Below the pieces are notes generated by a model. The model saw only the letters and a program-made list of their open reading frames with translations, was not told the DNA's origin and did not search any database. From Pycnopodia helianthoides (lineage: Eukaryota; Echinodermata; Asteroidea; Forcipulatida; Asteriidae): DNA of 64,000 nt. The stretch is from positions 434,001-498,000 of the forward strand of contig CM063245.1 of NCBI GenBank assembly GCA_032158295.1, read 5' to 3'. The position numbers and the translations under genes are program-made. Shown here one piece after another: positions 58,073 to 64,000 of the stretch (the stretch's first letter is position 1; every line of letters begins with the position of its first letter).

Positions 58073-59366
58073 GTATTTAAAACCACTTGGCATACAAGCA
58101 AGCCCCCCCCCCCAATGACCTGCAGCAATGATCATAACTTGGCCCCATTTTAGGGTCAATCCACTGGACTTCATCCAAATCATTGGTCCAGTGGATTGCC
58201 CCTGTCCTGTTGGTAAGTCATTGCATCACACACACGCTGTACAAAAAAGGTTTGACTCCCTCCGGCTCCACAGCTTGCATACATGTTCGTGTGTGCGTGA
58301 TGTTAACAAAAGTCACTATTTCATTATTCAAGGCATTTCTTATGATGGAAATGCAGATAATTCTGACAAGACCTTGAAACTCTGCAAAACAAGGCAAGTC
58401 AAATAAATTTTTGCATTTCATTCTAAAGCAAACCCCACGTTCTTGATGCATTTCAGTGTGTGAAGTGGGCGTGGCTAACAGTGGAACTATTTAACACTTA
58501 GAGTCTACACATCAGTCCCAGCCTCATTGGTGTGTATGTGTTACATGTAACCTTGTATGTGTAGACTAAGGTCGATAAAACAAATATGGCTCATTTCCCT
58601 GTAATAGGGGGATAGGCCTATAGTGACTGCAAATGGTAGGCAATGTTTTTGTATAAAATTAACATCTCATCTCAAGCCTAAAAGAATTAGTTTAAATTTA
58701 TTTTGAAATGGTTTATAGATGGAGATGAAACAATTTAATTAGGCAAGTTGTTTCAGTGCAGTGATCAACACTCAACAGCTCATATTTCTTAACATGAAGT
58801 CTGCGGCAATGCTGGTTAACATTGCTGTGACCCTGTGTGTTAACAAACTGATGGAAATTGTAAGAAGTTAGTTATCTCACCATGGTTGATGTTAATCAAG
58901 ATCGTATACCACTTTGTTGGAATATTTTCTTTATTATTATATTCTTTTATTCACAATGAAACCACAACCAAGTAGGAGCGTGTCGTGACCGAACGGTCGA
59001 TCACACTGGACTCAAGCTTTGGTAACCCCTGGAGTTAATAGATTCCTAGTGAGGAGCTTTTGGGTATAGTGTTGTTACTCCTATACGAGGTTCAATCTGC
59101 TTTCGGGATCGAACCTCATAGTTTAAGGAGTACAGTGTTGTTAGCACTCTATAGAGATAGACCTGACATCAAAGAGCATGGCCATTTAATTTGGAAAAAA
59201 AATTAAGCAATTTGTGTTTACAAGGCAGACTTTCCAAAAGTTTGAATTCAGATATCAAAAGTCTTAAATTTGTCATCCACCTGTTTAACATAGTCGTGGA
59301 TGAAGGTTATCAAATGACACTGTTTATGCTCTGCATTCTCAGATCTTCATTTATTATGTGAATGTA

Positions 59367-59473
59367 GACCCAGTAACTGGGGCGCTGTATTCCTTTTTCG
59401 AAATTTTGACAGCTAGTATGACAGATAATGTCAAAATTTCGAAAAAGGAATACAGCGCCCCAGTTACTGGGTC
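59367..59473. mobile_element. Perfect hairpin MITE with TA target duplication
   Basis: Arms of 45 bp (59367-59411 and 59429-59473), starting GACCCAGTAACTGGGGCGC, are exact inverse complements with a 17-bp loop. TA flanks both sides (59365-59366 and 59474-59475), as for Tc1/mariner-type insertion. Confidence 0.85.
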
Positions 59474-60599
59474 TAATGTGAATGTGGACAATTAAAGTGA
59501 CCTTTAAGTTATTAACAACTAAATTTAACTAGTTTACTAAACTAAAACAAAACTAAACTAAACTTGAAACTAAAGTAAACTAAACTAAACTTGGATGTAT
59601 GATCATGGAGCAGTTTATTGCTCCATGGTATGATCTATTTGCATTTCTACCTCCATGACTAAACTAAACTAAGTAGTTCAGCATGGATAGTAAACATGCT
59701 AAAGTTGGCTCAATAAGATTTACTCATCTCAGCTCATTGTAACTGACTAAAAAACATCAAATTATCACGTTTGTTTGTTCCAAACTTTGAATACTATATA
59801 AAGGGCACAACGCAGAAAATGAATTGGATAATAAGCATTTATTCAAGACGGCTTTAAAATTAAAATAATTTTGTAAAACAATAATTTACCAAACACACTA
59901 AGTTCGTTCCACCGTGGTTCCATCACGTCCAGGGTCCCCATAATTCACAGCTCCACCCACTGACCCGCAGAACCCATCCTTCACAGTTAATACCCACCCA
60001 CAGAATCCATCATTCACAGTTGAGTGGATTTCGTGTTGTTCACGTGACATGTCAGATGATTGTGGCACGTCACCATTTACACTTTGGTCGCACCAGACTA
60101 TAACTGTCGGGAAAACAGCGCTCGCTCATTGTCTGATATCCAGACTTAAAAGGTACTCTTTTGATATTTTTAACAACAAACAAGCAAAACATTAACAACA
60201 ACAATATAATAACGATCGAAGTCAACGTTCCCGACGAGAGTTGGTCGTTTTCCCTTGACCGGCATTAGTAACCTCTCAATCTCATGCTCAGTCCGGCGTA
60301 GACTCAGACAGAGCATCGTAGAATAGAAGTAGACACAAATCTGAACTGAACAGCTGAGCTGACGGTAAGGTCAGGACGTAATGGAATATTTTTATTTATT
60401 TCTTATTAGCTATGCTCGAAATTATACTTGGACTTAGTAAGTTAGTTACGATGATCTCAACCTACCTATTTAGCCCACCTTCCTTGGCTTTGTTAAACCA
60501 GCAGGGTCATGGCCTTAGAAATAAGGAACAAGCAATAGCCATCAGAGATTTACACATGCAAGTACCCGCAAGTTCATTGGAATAGTTACTTCCTATCTA

Positions 60600-61421
60600 C
60601 TCCTAGAATTAGAGGTTCGATCCGCTAACGGCTCCATGAACCTCATAGAGGTCCATGTACAAACTACAATACAAAACTTTTTGTCATTTACGTTTCTGCA
60701 CCTGGAGTTCTCATTTGAAATCGGATCTCGCCAAAATTAGGCTCTACGTGTTCCTTGGAATCTCATTGAGCGTTGCATGGGTCAAGAAAATCCACTCCGC
60801 AAATTTAAAATTGTTAAAAAAGCAATAAATCCCTACCGTCATTCTGAGTCCTATTCAAACAGTGTGAGTGTATGGTGCTGGAGTCGCATGATGTGTGTAC
60901 AAAACCAACACACAGTTGCCGGGACCAGCGTTGCTGCGGCGATACGTTTGTTGGAAAAACATTTCACAGCAGCGCACGCATTGGTCTTGGTTTTTCATTA
61001 TCAGTATCACCCAACTATCGCGATTTAGCGTGCTCCGCTGCCGCGCATGACTATCAGTGGAATAGTCGCGTCGTGTGTAGTGTTGAGTGACTCAACAAGA
61101 ACGTCTTGAACCAAGAACTACGCACGCACATGGTTTTGTACACAAATCATGCGACTCCAGCGTCATGATTGTGAACGGAATTACGGTAAGAATTTATTGC
61201 TTTTTAACAATTTTAAATTTGCGGGGTGGATTTTCTTGACCCATGCAACGCTCAATGAGATTCCAAGGAACACGTAGAGCCTAATTTTGGCGAGATCCGA
61301 TTTCAAATGAGAACTCCAGGTGCAAAAACGTAAATGAAAAAAAGTTTTGTATTGTAGTTTGTACATGGACCTCTATGAGGTTCATGGAGCCTTAGCGGAT
61401 CGAACCTCATCATTCTAGGAG
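60600..61421. mobile_element. Foldback element with 13-bp flanking direct repeat
   Basis: Ends CTCCTAGAAT and ATTCTAGGAG are inverse. The long arms, about 230 bp, include 'gaggttcgatccgctaacgg' / 'cttagcggatcgaacctcat' and 'tgggtcaagaaaatccact' / 'gtggattttcttgaccca'. TACTTCCTATCTA flanks both sides (60587-60599 and 61422-61434). Inner arms 'gctggagtcgcatgatgtgt' and 'acacaaatcatgcgactcca' pair again. No transposase is seen. It lies about 100 bp upstream of the PM20D2-like copy 2 start. Confidence 0.85.
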
Positions 61422-61518
61422 TACTTCCTATCTAACTTGAAGAGCATTTGTCAAATTGTTCAATCTTTCTTTTAAAATTTTCTCAGTTCTAGGAAGCGAT
61501 TTGAATTCAATTGTCAAT

Positions 61519-63425
61519 ATGGCAGAGGTAGCCAAAGCCAAGATTGATGCATCAGCCGAAGCCTTAAACGCCCTCAGTCAGGACATCTGGTTACACCCAG
61601 AGCTGAACTTCAATGAGCACCACGCACATGAGGTCCTTACAGACTTCTTGGAGAAGGAAGGGTTCAAAGTTGAACGCAAGTTTGTGCTAGATACAGCATT
61701 CAGGTAAATATTTGTTACAATTTTTCCAGGGCGTTAGATAAATGTAGAAGGTAGATTGTAAAATACAACTTGGGGGAAAAACCATAACCATATTCCTATA
61801 TTTGCATAATTTTGTTTCGTGAATCAAAATATTATCATGGTAAACAAACACCAACCCATACTTCAACCAGAAACAGAATGATAAAATTCCCTTGAAGTGG
61901 AATTGAAATATCAAAGATCACAATTCATGATATTCAGTACAGTAATTTGAGGGTAGGCAAGTTGTATATGAACAAGAAATTTATTATCATAGCTGTCAGT
62001 ATACAGTCAGGTTGTTGACAAACTGTAAAGGACGGATTATTTCTATTTTGACTCGTAAAGTATTGGTCAGTGTGCTTCCTCACTGTATATGAGTAGTAGA
62101 AATTCAAAGCTACCAACTTTTAAAGCATGTGACAACAAGCACATTGCTGCTCAAGCAAGTCCATTTTCACTTATTATTTCGTATTTATTTATTTACTCTT
62201 TGGTTGGATCTAATTGCCAGGGCCACATTTGGTTGCGATGATGCAGGGCCTAATGTGTGTGTGATCTGTGAGTATGATGCCCTGCCTGGGATTGGCCATG
62301 CTTGTGGTCATAACTTGATTGCAGAATGTGGAGCAGCTGCTGGTATTGGAATCAAAGCAGCATTGGAGGCAAATGGAAATAAATATGGAAAGGTAAAAAT
62401 TTGCAATCTGAAATTGACTATATTATAATTATAAAGGGAACATGTATGTTTGTGTGCTTTTCAAGCCAAGTAGGCTCTTAATCAAAGCACCTCACACTAT
62501 TACTACCCCAGTTCATCAGGCCCTAAGCATTTCTGACACCATCTTTACTCCTTAGCAGTATGCAGCAACAAATGGGTGCACAGGTTCACATCAACAACCT
62601 CTACCCTTGCAGGTACTCGTTTACTTTTGGGTGATGAGCAGCAATTAGAGTAAAGTGTCTTGCTGAAGAACACAAGTGTCAAGACTGGGATTTGAACCTA
62701 CAACCCAAAGACTTGGGCACCAGAACTTGAGTCCGATGTGCTAGACCACTTCGCCATTACACGTCAACCATACATTTCATTCAATAAACTATGTGTGAAT
62801 GCATTCACCACATGATGGCTTTATTTCAGGCTTGCATAGCTATCTATCATTCAGATCCACAATGGATGTTATTGAATAGTTGGACAGTAGGAGGGCTGAC
62901 TGTGTATTATGTAGATGCATTTACCACATGATATAATATTGCAGGCTGGCATAGTTTGTCACTCAAAAACGCTGTGGATGATATTGAATGGTCAGACAAT
63001 AGGAGGTTTAAAAGAAAAAACTAACTGGCTCTTTCCACAAAATACCACAGGAGTCTGTGGAAACTAAGCCCACAGTACACAAGACCAAGGGGTTTCCACA
63101 TAATCCCAGCTGTACAAACAGAAGAAGCCCACCAAATGCTAGCCAAGACGGTATGGTACTTTTTGGCAGTCTGTGGTACCTGCGTATAGGAGGTAATCAA
63201 ACAAAGGTTAAAACACAAAAGTCCTATAAGTTGTGTTTGTGATTTGACATGTTTAGCTTTTTGTTCATATTACCAGGTAACAGTGCTTGGAACTCCAGCA
63301 GAGGAAGGGGGTGGGGGTAAGAAGTACTTGATCAAGGCCAATGTCTTTGATGACATTGCTGTGGCCATGATGGCTCATCCCTACAGATACAACGTGCCAC
63401 GCCCAATAGCTCTGTCTATAATTGC
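61519..63425 (+). CDS. PM20D2-like M20 peptidase, downstream tandem copy (first three exons, runs off window)
   Basis: Exons 61519-61703, 62221-62392 and 63277-63425 have the same lengths (185, 172 and 149 nt) and phases as those of the copy at 46936-53477. All visible junctions are GT..AG. The start [20 protein letters not shown] follows an acceptor at about 61490. It carries the complete catalytic set seen in this part of the family: IGHACGHN, the Glu-Glu pair in [11 protein letters not shown] and the MMAHP His. It is therefore the likely active paralogue, expected to hydrolyse unusual dipeptides in the cytosol. The remaining four exons should lie beyond 64000. Exon 2 is nearly identical to that of the first copy, unlike exons 1 and 3. 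Confidence 0.92.
62460..62765 (-). mobile_element. tRNA-headed SINE (family 1)
   Basis: The minus strand has 'atggcgaagtggtctagcac' (head), 'taggttcaaatcccagtctt' (B-box region) and 'cacttgtgttcttcagcaag'. It lies in intron 2 of the second PM20D2-like gene. Confidence 0.65.
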
Positions 63426-64000
63426 GTAAGAATTTCACCTAAACCTGTCATAAAATGTATGTAAATGCTAATTGCATCCATACCTTGTCCTAATCAAAAG
63501 AAACAAAACCTTGAAAATGTCAACGATTTTTCCAGGAAACTGTTATCAAGCTTCAAACTTTCAGAATAAAAGCATCTTACAATTATCCATTTATGACTCT
63601 TTATGAAATTTTTGAGCGTCACAGCAGTATACATGGCAAAAGAAAGGATGACACATGATTGTGTTCCACCAATCAAATGACAAGGATCTGTTTGTGTGAT
63701 AATGTTACAAATTTACCGTAGTTGATAACGAATACAAAATGAACACCAATCAATGAAGTGTCGCATTTATATACAAAATCACACCCTGCATATTGCGCTG
63801 TTCTAACTCAATGTATTGCGTTAAACTGTTCATCAAATTTGCTTGAAGATCAATTTGTAATCACACGAGCGCTTGTGGAATACAGAAAATAGAGAGCCTC
63901 TGTAGAAGCAAGCTGTATTCCCTCGTGTTGTGTGATAACTTAAAATGTCTCTATTTGCCACAGAAAAAACTTTCAGGGAAAAAACTGAGGTGAATTTCCC

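Larger units (their letters stand above)
53478..61490. other. Intergenic region between the two PM20D2-like genes
   Basis: No convincing coding exon was found in about 8 kb. It holds a dispersed repeat (53500-53820), a 9-bp minisatellite (53932-54003), a degenerate array split by a SINE (54222-55140), a MITE (55930-56158), a SINE (56440-56805), a foldback (57415-58072), a perfect hairpin (59367-59473) and a large foldback (60600-61421). The leader exon of the second PM20D2-like gene must lie here, but I could not place it. Confidence 0.45.

Overview
This window is animal nuclear DNA. Its genes are split into many small exons with GT..AG introns, the spaces between genes are AT-rich, and short interspersed and inverted-repeat elements are dense. 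The gene content and the repeat style (tRNA-headed SINEs, hairpin MITEs, L2/CR1-like LINE tails) suit a marine invertebrate deuterostome. A sea star or other echinoderm is my best guess, but this is inference and nothing here proves the species.

Layout. 1-2209 (+): the last three exons of an animal haem peroxidase. 2210-6266: intergenic repeats. 6267-14216 (+): a complete 11-exon PSMD12/Rpn5, the 26S proteasome lid subunit, predicted 457 aa. 14217-29182: about 15 kb with no intact gene. It holds a tandem duplication (19722-21122 and 21995-23263) carrying decayed copies of an ACSM last exon plus an unidentified coding relic. 29183-42378 (-): a 14-exon medium-chain acyl-CoA synthetase (ACSM-like, mitochondrial). 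All adenylation motifs are intact, but one base appears to be missing in exon 4. 42379-46881: intergenic, with LINE, SINE and MITE debris. 46882-53477 (+): a complete 7-exon M20-family peptidase like PM20D2, 401 aa. 53478-61490: intergenic, with several hairpin and foldback elements. 61519-63425 (+): the first three exons of a second, tandem PM20D2-like gene that runs off the window.

The most interesting result is the PM20D2-like pair. The upstream copy keeps a full reading frame but has Asp where the catalytic Glu is expected and Tyr where a metal-binding His is expected, so it may be a pseudoenzyme. Exon 2 of the two copies is almost identical (about 3 differences in 172 nt), while exons 1 and 3 differ by roughly 17% and 30%. 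The identity stops at the splice sites. This points to exon-restricted gene conversion, perhaps templated by cDNA. The upstream copy also uses a GC donor after this same exon.

The genes do not form one pathway. PSMD12 is housekeeping, ACSM activates medium-chain or aromatic acids in mitochondria, and PM20D2-like enzymes are dipeptidases thought to clear odd dipeptides. Exon borders and counts were worked out by hand from reading frame, splice consensus and remembered family sequence. No alignment or database search was run.
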